Origin: a bacterium
GTDB taxonomy: Bacteria; Krumholzibacteriota; Krumholzibacteriia; LZORAL124-64-63
Reading direction: 5' to 3'
Length of the DNA: 17,800 nt
NCBI GenBank assembly: GCA_016719645.1
Contig: JADJYS010000017.1
Coordinates: 1 to 17,800, forward strand
Part shown: positions 1 to 7,057 of the stretch, piece by piece
Layout of the letters: every line of letters begins with the position of its first letter
How positions within the stretch are numbered: the stretch's first letter is position 1
Translations under genes and position numbers: made by a program
The notes under the pieces: model-generated
Told to the model about the DNA's origin: nothing
What the model saw: the letters and a program-made list of their open reading frames with translations, nothing else
The model's database searches: none

Positions 1-16
1 GCACGGCCGTCGTCAT
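1..16 (-). CDS. 5' end of a leftward gene (partial, unidentified)
   Basis: On the minus strand an ATG at 16-14 begins M-T-T-A-V and runs off the window. It is preceded by the Shine-Dalgarno-like AGGAGAG, with about six bases between GGAG and the ATG. Only five codons are visible, so no function can be given. It would be transcribed divergently from the response regulator at 175, sharing the roughly 158-bp region that holds the Pho-box-like sequence. A phosphate-regulated gene would fit that position, but this is only inference. Confidence 0.4.
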
Positions 17-109
17 CGTTCTCTCCTCTGGGGAAAACCGCCGATTCGCACCGCCCTAAATTTGCGCTCCCGGCGCCCGTCTGTCCACCCCGGGTTGGGC
101 CCGGGCCGA

Positions 110-126
110 TTTCATCAAGATTTCAC
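110..126 (+). promoter_or_regulatory. Putative Pho box (PhoB-family binding site) upstream of the response regulator
   Basis: The sequence TTTCATCAAGATTTCAC contains two TTTCA half-sites exactly 11 bp apart, the geometry of PhoB direct repeats. Aligned by eye to the E. coli phoA Pho box as I remember it, 13 of 17 positions agree. A -10-like TATCAT lies at 149-154, 22 bp beyond the box, roughly one helical turn further than in phoA. A start at about 161 would leave a leader of only some 14 nt. It probably autoregulates the phoB/phoR-like pair and might also act on the divergent gene at the left edge. Confidence 0.5.
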
Positions 127-174
127 AGACGGGGAGGGCTCCGCTGCCTATCATGGGCGCCGGGAGGTGACGGC

Positions 175-861
<687 letters not shown>

Positions 862-891
862 GGCGCCGGCGCGGCGCGGCGCGGGGGTGGC

Positions 892-2697
892 ATGGGACGT
901 CGGCGCTTGTTCTGGCAGCTCTTCCCCGCCTTCGTGGCGATCACCGCCCTGTCGCTGCTCGCCGTCTCCGCCCTGACCGCGCACGTGGTGCGCAGCTCCT
1001 ACCGGGACCGCGCCGCCGCGGAGATGCGGCGCGCCGCCGCCGCGATCTCCCCCGACATCGATGCCTGGTTCCCGTCCGCCGCGCCGCCGGGCGCGCGCGA
1101 CGCGGCGTGCCGGGACCTGGCCCGGCGCCTGGGCTTCCGGCTCACGATCATCGCGCCCGACGGCGTCGTGCTCGGGGATTCGGAGGGGGAGTCGGCCACG
1201 CTGGAGAACCACGCCGACCGCGAGGAGGTGAGGGCGGCGCTCGCCGGCCGCACCGGGGCGGTGGTCCGCGAAAGCCGCAGCTTGGGGCACGAACTCATCT
1301 ACCACGCGGTGCCCGCGACCTTCGGCGACGGGTCGGCCGTCGTGCTGCGCCTGGCGGTGTCCTCGGCCTTCGTCGACACCGAGCTGGCCGCCATCCGGGG
1401 CCGGATCGCGCTGAGCGCCCTGGCGGTGGCGTCGCTGGCGGCTGTGGTCAGCCTCGGCATCAGCCGCCGCCTGAGCCGGCCCCTGGAGCAGCTGCGGCGC
1501 AGCGCGGACCGGCTCGCGGCCGGGGATCTCGACCACCGCCCGTCGCCGGCGGCGACCCGCGAATTCGCCCAGCTGGCCGGGGCCATGGGCGCCATGGCCG
1601 CCCAGCTCGGGGAGCGCATCCGCACGGCGGAGCGCCAGCGCGACGAGCTCGAGGCGGTGTTCGCCGGCATGGTCGAGGGGGTCCTGCTGATCGACGCCCG
1701 CCAGCGCATCGCCGGCCTGAACCGGGCCGGCGCCGACCTGCTGGGCGTGCCGTGGGAGGGGGCCGTCGGCCGCAGCGTGCCCGAGGCGCTGCGCCACGCC
1801 GCGCTGCAGCGCTTCATCGAGCGCGCGGCCGGCGAGGCGGCGGCCGCGGCCTGCGAGACCGACCTGGAGCTGCCGGATGCGGAAGGCGGGACGATCCACC
1901 TGCGCGTGCACGGGGTGCGGCTGGAACGGACGGGCGAGCCGCCGCGCACGCTGATCGTCATGCACGACGTGACCCGCATGCGCCAGCTGGAGAACGTGCG
2001 CCAGGAGTTCGTGGCCAACGTGTCCCACGAACTCAAGACGCCCGTCACCTCGATCAAGGGCTTCGTGGAGACCCTGCGCGACGGCGCGCTGGAGAATCCC
2101 GCCGACGCGCGGCGCTTCCTGGACATCGTGGCCCGCCAGGCCGACCGGCTGCAGGCGATCATCGAGGACCTGCTCTGCCTGTCGCGCCTCGAGCAGGGGA
2201 CCGGGCAGACCAGCCGCGAGATGGGGGTCTACCCGCTGGCCGGCGTCCTGGCCGCCGCCGTCCAGACCTGCCAGCCCCACGCCGACGCGCGCGGCGTCCG
2301 GCTGGAACTGGCCTGCGACCCGGCCCTGCGCGCCCACCTGGACCCGCCGCTGCTGGAACAGGCCCTGGTCAACCTCATCGAGAACGCCGTCAAGTACAAC
2401 GACGCCGGCACGCTGGTCACGGTCTCGGCGGGCGAGCAGGGCGAAGCGGTGCGCATCGCCGTGACCGACGACGGCCGCGGCATCGAGGCCCGGCACCTGC
2501 CGCGCCTCTTCGAGCGCTTCTACCGCGTGGACCGGGCCCGCAGCCGCCAGGAGGGCGGCACCGGGCTGGGGCTGGCCATCGTCAAGCACATCGCGCTGTT
2601 CCACGGGGGCGAGGTGGGCGTGCGCTCCACACCGGGCCAGGGCAGCGAGTTCTCGCTCACGCTGCAGCGGCGCCCGGGGACGGCCCTTCCCGCCTAG
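892..2697 (+). CDS. phoR: PhoR-like membrane sensor histidine kinase (HAMP-PAS-HisKA-HATPase)
   Basis: A 601-residue kinase. Domains in order: TM1 (about 9-31), an extracytoplasmic sensor region (32-170) of no recognised fold, TM2 (about 172-190), HAMP (about 191-243), PAS (about 250-362), HisKA with H379 in FVANVSHELKTP, and HATPase_c (about 480-592). The ATPase domain shows the N box NLIENAVKYN, the G1 box DDGRGIE, the F box LFERFYRVD and the G2 box GGTGLGLAIVKHI, so the enzyme looks complete. It should autophosphorylate H379 and pass the phosphate to D54 of the regulator at 175-861. The order and the long extracytoplasmic loop match PhoR proteins outside the enterics. The ATG at 892 follows a G-rich ribosome site (GGGGGTGG). 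The stop is three bases from the stop of the convergent gene at 2701. Confidence 0.92.
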   Translation: MGRRRLFWQLFPAFVAITALSLLAVSALTAHVVRSSYRDRAAAEMRRAAAAISPDIDAWFPSAAPPGARDAACRDLARRLGFRLTIIAPDGVVLGDSEGESATLENHADREEVRAALAGRTGAVVRESRSLGHELIYHAVPATFGDGSAVVLRLAVSSAFVDTELAAIRGRIALSALAVASLAAVVSLGISRRLSRPLEQLRRSADRLAAGDLDHRPSPAATREFAQLAGAMGAMAAQLGERIRTAERQRDELEAVFAGMVEGVLLIDARQRIAGLNRAGADLLGVPWEGAVGRSVPEALRHAALQRFIERAAGEAAAAACETDLELPDAEGGTIHLRVHGVRLERTGEPPRTLIVMHDVTRMRQLENVRQEFVANVSHELKTPVTSIKGFVETLRDGALENPADARRFLDIVARQADRLQAIIEDLLCLSRLEQGTGQTSREMGVYPLAGVLAAAVQTCQPHADARGVRLELACDPALRAHLDPPLLEQALVNLIENAVKYNDAGTLVTVSAGEQGEAVRIAVTDDGRGIEARHLPRLFERFYRVDRARSRQEGGTGLGLAIVKHIALFHGGEVGVRSTPGQGSEFSLTLQRRPGTALPA

Positions 2698-2700
2698 CTG

Positions 2701-3804
2701 TCACTTCGAGGTGGTGGGCTCCCGGCCGGCGGCGATGCCGAAGGGGAGTCCCAGCGAGGCCAGGTTGACGCCCATCGCGAAGCTGTCGTTGCGGTTGAGA
2801 TTGAAGGCGAGGCCGGGCCGCAGGCCGCAGACCTCGAACAGGCCGGGGTAGAGGTTCACCCGCAGCTTGTAGTCCTTCGAGCGGGCCCAGAGCACCGAAG
2901 CCAGCAGAGAATTGTGGCGGTCGTAGAAGACGCCGGCGGTGGCCGCCAGCTCGGCGCCCTTGTGGTACTGGGTGATGTCGATCAGGACGTCGGCCTTCAT
3001 GCCGGCGCCGACGGACAGGCTGCGGCCGTCGTCCCAGGTGCGCGACAGGCCGAGCTCGCCGTGCGTGCCGTAGTGGTAGAACAGGCTCCAGCGCTCCCAG
3101 AACGGCAGGTCGAGCTTCATGGCGAAGTTCTGCCCGTTGTTGACGAGCGTCTCGTGCCAGGGGTCGACCATCGGCTGGTAGGACCAGTCGCTCATGTGCA
3201 GGGTGTCGCCGAAGAAGCGGCAGACGCCCTCGTGGCTGAACAGGATGATGCTGGCCGGGTCGAACAGCAGGACGTCGGCGACGGGGTCGGTGGTCCAGCC
3301 GTCGTAGTCGTCGTTCTCGACCACCTCGTTCAGCAGGTGGTAGGACATCAGCGTGGCGCCGCTCCAGGTGGAGGCGTGCTCGTAGCCGTGGGCGCGGTAC
3401 CACTCGGTGATCATGCGGTAGCTCATGCCGCCGCCGAGCAGGTGCTGCGTGTAGTTCGGCCAGTAGTGGGCCTTGCCGCTGTTGAAGCTGATCGGGATGA
3501 CCTCGCGCTGCAGGAAGTCCCACCAGCCCTCCGCCTGGATGGCGCCGCCGGGATCGGCCAGGTTCTTCCAGACGTTCTTCCAGCCCTGCCGGTAGTCGAT
3601 GTCCAGGGGGTGGTTGTCGCGGCTCGACAGCTGCATGATCCCCCAGCCGCCGTTGACGACCAGGCGCAGGGGGTGGATGAGCGAGTCGGTGCCGTAATCC
3701 AGCCCGTGGTAGAAATAGTAGCGGGGCTCCTCGTCGGCGCGGGCGAGGCCCGGCGCCGCGACGAGCAGCAGCAGCAGCGAGATGGCCGGCAGGACCCTGT
3801 TCAT
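2701..3804 (-). CDS. Exported protein of unknown function, possibly outer-membrane associated
   Basis: A 367-residue protein with a clear signal peptide: basic N-terminus, leucine-rich core, likely cleavage after ARA at residue 23. The mature part is rich in Trp, Tyr and His. Its C-terminal 150 residues alternate polar and hydrophobic residues (for example LSVGAGMKADVLIDI), as in strands of an outer-membrane barrel. It lacks the C-terminal aromatic residue typical of many porins and ends in TTSK. I do not recognise the family; it faintly recalls DUF3943-type proteins, but I cannot claim membership. The ATG at 3804 has GGAAGG only two bases upstream, a short spacing. An overlapping ATG in another frame opens only a low-complexity Arg/Pro-rich reading. 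It is divergent from the cytochrome gene and convergent with the kinase. Confidence 0.8.
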   Translation of the reverse strand: MNRVLPAISLLLLLVAAPGLARADEEPRYYFYHGLDYGTDSLIHPLRLVVNGGWGIMQLSSRDNHPLDIDYRQGWKNVWKNLADPGGAIQAEGWWDFLQREVIPISFNSGKAHYWPNYTQHLLGGGMSYRMITEWYRAHGYEHASTWSGATLMSYHLLNEVVENDDYDGWTTDPVADVLLFDPASIILFSHEGVCRFFGDTLHMSDWSYQPMVDPWHETLVNNGQNFAMKLDLPFWERWSLFYHYGTHGELGLSRTWDDGRSLSVGAGMKADVLIDITQYHKGAELAATAGVFYDRHNSLLASVLWARSKDYKLRVNLYPGLFEVCGLRPGLAFNLNRNDSFAMGVNLASLGLPFGIAAGREPTTSK

Positions 3805-3858
3805 GACCTTCCATGTCCGGGCTGGGGCGAGGACCGGGGCGCCCGGGATCGTGGCGCG

Positions 3859-3876
3859 GAAACGAATATCCGTCTC
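3859..3876. promoter_or_regulatory. 18-bp imperfect palindrome in the divergent control region
   Basis: GAAACGAATATCCGTCTC matches its own reverse complement at 14 of 18 positions, and all four differences are transitions, giving a symmetric GARACGRATATYCGTYTC pattern. It lies 55 bp upstream of the leftward exported-protein gene and 137 bp upstream of the cytochrome start. It could be an operator for a dimeric regulator. No regulator gene adjoins it, so the binder is unknown. Confidence 0.3.
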
Positions 3877-3931
3877 AAGTTCGACGTCCGCAAGTACCTA
3901 TCTCCGCAGGAGATCCGGGGGGAACAACCTA

Positions 3932-3986
3932 TTGACAGCAGGGTGATCCCGCGCCACCTTTGATATCACTGATTCGAAACCGTTTC
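3932..3986 (+). promoter_or_regulatory. Possible cytochrome promoter/operator region: TTGACA and a GAAAC-N-GTTTC palindrome
   Basis: A perfect -35 hexamer TTGACA lies at 3932-3937, but the best AT-rich -10 candidate (TGATAT, 3961-3966) is 23 bp away, too far for an ordinary sigma-70 promoter, so the start is unresolved. At 3976-3986 a perfect inverted repeat GAAAC-C-GTTTC lies 26 bp before the ATG at 4013. Its form and position suit a repressor operator; LacI/GalR-family sites often look like this. Its GAAAC half-site recurs in the palindrome at 3859-3876. Confidence 0.3.
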
Positions 3987-4012
3987 CAGAGTCGCAGCCG
4001 GGAGTGCCCGCC

Positions 4013-6826
4013 ATGACGAACCCGCCCCCGCCCGCCCGACGCCTGCGCTTGTTCGCGGCGGCGGCCTGGCTCCTGGCGTCGGCCGCCGGCGCCGCCGCGG
4101 CCCAGTCGGTCGACGATTGCCTGATCTGCCACGACGACCAGACGCTCACCAAGAACCGCGGCGGCAGCGTCGTCTCCCTCTTCGTCGCCAAGGCGGTCTT
4201 CGAGGGCTCGGTGCACGGCCGCGGGGGGCTGGCCTGCGTCGACTGCCACGCGGACCTGGCCGGCGTCGAGGGCGAGCACGAGTCCCGGCTCGCGCCGGTG
4301 GATTGCGCCACGTGCCACGACGATGTCGCGGCGATCTACGCCGGCAGCCTGCACGGGCGGCGGGTGGCCGCCGGGGACCCGAACGCGCCGAGCTGCGCCG
4401 ACTGCCACGGCGCCCACGACATCCTGCCGCCGGCGGAGCCGACCTCCCGGGTGAACCGCTTCAACATCCCGCTGATGTGCGGCGGCTGCCACAAGGAGGG
4501 CACCCCGGTCGCGCGGATGTACGACATCCCGCAGGACAGCATCCTGACCCACTACTCCCAGAGCATCCACGGCGAGGGCCTGTTCAAGCGCGGCCTGACC
4601 ATCTCCGCGGTCTGCATCGACTGCCACACCGCCCACGACGTGCGCCCCCACACCGACCCCAAGTCGTCGATCTCGCGCGAGCGCGTGGCGGCCACCTGCC
4701 AGCAGTGCCACGGGCGCATCGAGCAGGTCCACCAGAAGGTGATCGAGGGCGCGCTGTGGGAGAAGGAGCCCCACAAGGTCCCGGCCTGCGTCGAGTGCCA
4801 CCAGCCCCACCGCGTGCGGCGCGTCAGCTACCAGGAGGGCGTCTCGGACGGCGAGTGCCTGGCCTGCCACGGCCGGCGGGACCTGACGACGGTGCGCGGG
4901 GGCGAGACGGTCTCCCTCTTCGTCGACGCCGCCGAGGCCGGCGGCTCGGCGCACCGCAAGGTGTCCTGCGCCCAGTGCCACACCGGCACCACGCCGAACC
5001 ACCCCGAGCGGGCCTGCGCCACGGTCGGCGGCCGGGTCGACTGCTCCATCTGCCACGCCGAGCAGGTGGCCCTCTACGCCGAGAGCACCCACGGCACGCT
5101 GCTGGCGCGCGGCGACCCCGACGCGCCCCAGTGCCGTACCTGCCACGGCACGCACGGTACCCGGCTGCACCTCGATCCCCGCTCGCCCACGTACGTCAGC
5201 AACGTCGCCACGCTGTGCGCGGAGTGCCACGGGGCCGGCGGCAAGGCCGACGTCCGCTACACCGGCCGCGACAAGGGCATGGTGGAGAACTACGCCGAGA
5301 GCGTGCACGGGCGGGCCATCCAGCAGAGCGGCCTGGTCGTCTCGGCGACCTGCACCGACTGCCACACGGCGCACCACGTCCTGCCGCAGACCGACGTGCG
5401 CTCGACCATCAACCGCAGCCGGATCGTGGGCACCTGCGCCCGCTGCCACGAGGGCATCTTCGAGACCTTCCGCAACAGCATCCACTTCACGGGGCAGGAG
5501 CGCGACGGCGTCCTGCTGCCGATGTGCAACGACTGCCACTCCTCGCACGAGATCACCGAGACCGACGCCCGGGGCTTCATGCACGAGATCGTCACCACCT
5601 GCGGCCACTGCCACCAGGAGGTCACGGAGTCCTACTTCGAGACCTTCCACGGCAAGGTCGTCAAGCTGGGCTACACCGAGACGGCCAAGTGCCAGGACTG
5701 CCACGGCTCCCACGGCATCCTGCCGCCGGACGACCCGGCCTCGACGCTCTCGCGCGACAACATCGTGGCCACCTGCGCCCAGTGCCACCCCGAGTCGCAC
5801 CGCCGCTTCGCCGGCTACCTGACGCACGCCACGCACCACGACAAGGACAAGTACCCGTTCATCCACTACACGTGGCTGTTCATGACGTCGCTGCTGGTGG
5901 GCACCTTCGCCTTCTTCGGCATCCACACGCTGCTGTGGCTGCCGCGCTCGATCATGGCCCTGAAGCACTCGCGACAGCTGCGCCGCGACCAGCGGCCGGG
6001 CGAGAAGCAGTTCCGCCGCTTCAAGCGTCTGCCGCGCTACCTGCACATCCTGGTGATCGTCAGCTTCCTGGGGCTGGCCGTCACCGGCATGACCCTGAAG
6101 TTCTCCTACTTCGGGTGGGCGCAGTGGATCTCCCACGCCCTGGGCGGGTTCCAGGGCACCGGCGTGATCCACCGCCTGTGCGCGCTGATCACGTTCTTCT
6201 ACTTCACGCGCCACATCATCGACATCATCTGGCAGAAGAAGCAGTCGGGCCTGGGCTGGGCGGGCTTCCTGACCGGCCCCGACTCGATGCTGCCCAAGAA
6301 GCGCGACGGCGTGGAGTTCGTGCAGACGATCCGCTGGTTCGTCGGCCTGGGGCCGCGCCCGGAGTACGGCCGCTGGACGTACTGGGAGAAGTTCGACTAC
6401 TTCGCGGTGTTCTGGGGCGTGGGCATGATCGGCCTGTCGGGCCTGATCCTCTGGTTCCCCGAGGTGTTCACCCGCGTGCTGCCGGGCTGGTTCGTCAACG
6501 TGGCGACCATCATCCACTCGGACGAGGCGTTGCTGGCGACCGGCTTCATCTTCACGGTGCACTTCTTCAACACGCATTTCCGGCCCGACCGCTTCCCGAT
6601 GGACCCGGTCATCTTCACCGGCCGGATGTCGGTGGAGGAGTTCAAGGCCGACCGGCCCCGCGAGTACCGCGAGCTGGTCGAGTCCGGCGAGCTGGAGAAG
6701 CACCTGGTCGACCCCCTGACGCCGAACATGGTCAAGGCGCTCAAGGTGTTCGGCTTCACGGCGCTGGGGATCGGGTTGAGTCTGATCGTCCTGATCATCT
6801 GGACCGAGATCTTCGGGTACCGATGA
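4013..6826 (+). CDS. 19-haem c-type cytochrome fused to a haem b membrane domain (CbcL-like quinone oxidoreductase)
   Basis: A 937-residue protein from the ATG at 4013, which has GGGAG eight bases upstream; the GTG at 4004 overlaps that ribosome site and is less likely. A signal sequence (about 10-30) precedes 19 CXXCH haem c sites, first cysteines at residues 36, 75, 98, 128, 156, 201, 229, 259, 282, 319, 344, 374, 402, 447, 475, 505, 530, 560 and 588. Many HG histidines between them could be distal ligands. Then come about six membrane helices (near 619-643, 676-697, 717-740, 796-819, 835-855, 909-931) with paired histidines in LPRYLHIL, VIHRLCA, YFTRHIID, IIHSDEA and VHFFNTHF, as in FdnI/HydC-type diheme cytochromes b. 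The expected role is electron transfer between the quinone pool and periplasmic haems, feeding respiration or extracellular acceptors. The closest known architecture is Geobacter CbcL, which has far fewer haems. Direction and partners are unknown; no partner cytochrome adjoins it. Confidence 0.9.
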   Translation: MTNPPPPARRLRLFAAAAWLLASAAGAAAAQSVDDCLICHDDQTLTKNRGGSVVSLFVAKAVFEGSVHGRGGLACVDCHADLAGVEGEHESRLAPVDCATCHDDVAAIYAGSLHGRRVAAGDPNAPSCADCHGAHDILPPAEPTSRVNRFNIPLMCGGCHKEGTPVARMYDIPQDSILTHYSQSIHGEGLFKRGLTISAVCIDCHTAHDVRPHTDPKSSISRERVAATCQQCHGRIEQVHQKVIEGALWEKEPHKVPACVECHQPHRVRRVSYQEGVSDGECLACHGRRDLTTVRGGETVSLFVDAAEAGGSAHRKVSCAQCHTGTTPNHPERACATVGGRVDCSICHAEQVALYAESTHGTLLARGDPDAPQCRTCHGTHGTRLHLDPRSPTYVSNVATLCAECHGAGGKADVRYTGRDKGMVENYAESVHGRAIQQSGLVVSATCTDCHTAHHVLPQTDVRSTINRSRIVGTCARCHEGIFETFRNSIHFTGQERDGVLLPMCNDCHSSHEITETDARGFMHEIVTTCGHCHQEVTESYFETFHGKVVKLGYTETAKCQDCHGSHGILPPDDPASTLSRDNIVATCAQCHPESHRRFAGYLTHATHHDKDKYPFIHYTWLFMTSLLVGTFAFFGIHTLLWLPRSIMALKHSRQLRRDQRPGEKQFRRFKRLPRYLHILVIVSFLGLAVTGMTLKFSYFGWAQWISHALGGFQGTGVIHRLCALITFFYFTRHIIDIIWQKKQSGLGWAGFLTGPDSMLPKKRDGVEFVQTIRWFVGLGPRPEYGRWTYWEKFDYFAVFWGVGMIGLSGLILWFPEVFTRVLPGWFVNVATIIHSDEALLATGFIFTVHFFNTHFRPDRFPMDPVIFTGRMSVEEFKADRPREYRELVESGELEKHLVDPLTPNMVKALKVFGFTALGIGLSLIVLIIWTEIFGYR
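4118..4801 (+). repeat. Haem unit A (haems 1-8) of the cytochrome internal duplication
   Basis: The stretch from the first cysteine of haem 1 to the histidine of haem 8 is 684 bp. Seven of its eight CXXCH sites recur exactly 738 bp downstream in unit B; haem 2 recurs at 732 bp. Flanking residues are conserved as well, for example RGG-x-x-VSLFV after the first site and a TAH tripeptide after the sixth. It is a protein-level tandem duplication that has diverged in sequence. Confidence 0.85.
4856..5539 (+). repeat. Haem unit B (haems 9-16) of the cytochrome internal duplication
   Basis: This second 8-haem unit is also 684 bp from the cysteine of haem 9 to the histidine of haem 16. It starts 54 bp after unit A ends. 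Equal length and conserved spacing show in-frame duplication of an ancestral 8-haem domain. Confidence 0.85.
5600..5788 (+). repeat. Third partial haem unit (haems 17-19)
   Basis: Haems 17, 18 and 19 lie exactly 1296 bp after haems 3, 4 and 5. The 189-bp span is the same as for haems 3-5 (4304-4492) and haems 11-13 (5042-5230). The motif HGILPP after haem 18 echoes HDILPP after haem 4. It is a third copy of the central three-haem part of the unit, immediately before the membrane domain. Confidence 0.8.
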
Positions 6827-6900
6827 TGCCGAACATCGGGTAGGGACACATCTGGTGGCGTTAGGGATGGATTTGGGGTATTGATAAGGGACTCGGCAAG

Positions 6901-6929
6901 CTTGGGTCCCGGGGATTCCGGGACTCAAG
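6901..6929 (+). terminator. Hairpin between the cytochrome and the propeller gene (possible terminator)
   Basis: CTTGGGTCCCGG and CCGGGACTCAAG pair over 12 positions (one G-U) around the five-base loop GGATT. The hairpin lies 75 bp after the cytochrome stop and is followed by TTCGCTCC rather than a clean T tract, so it would be a weak intrinsic terminator. It lies just upstream of the -35 of the next gene, so it may instead insulate that promoter or act as a binding site. Confidence 0.45.
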
Positions 6930-6951
6930 TTCGCTCCCCGCCTGCCGATAA

Positions 6952-6980
6952 TTGATATTAGGTCAGATTTGGTGTAGAAT
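6952..6980 (+). promoter_or_regulatory. Sigma-70-type promoter of the triple-propeller gene
   Basis: TTGATA (6952-6957) and TAGAAT (6975-6980) are each one base from the consensus -35 and -10 hexamers and are separated by exactly 17 bp. They sit in an AT-rich island that stands out in this GC-rich window. The predicted start at about 6987 gives a leader of some 70 nt before the ATG at 7058. Confidence 0.65.
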
Positions 6981-7057
6981 TGTGCGACGTTGCCCGGACG
7001 ATCCCGCGGGTGCGGTGGTCGCCCAACGTTTATCTGTCTGGGGAAAGGACATCCAAG

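Noticed and set aside
1107..2768. A 553-codon plus-strand open frame within the kinase gene
   Set aside because: It is an Arg/Pro/Gly-rich out-of-frame reading of the kinase with no start signal or domain.
4004..4012. GTG at 4004 as the start of the cytochrome
   Set aside because: Its G belongs to the GGGAG ribosome site, which is correctly spaced for the ATG at 4013.
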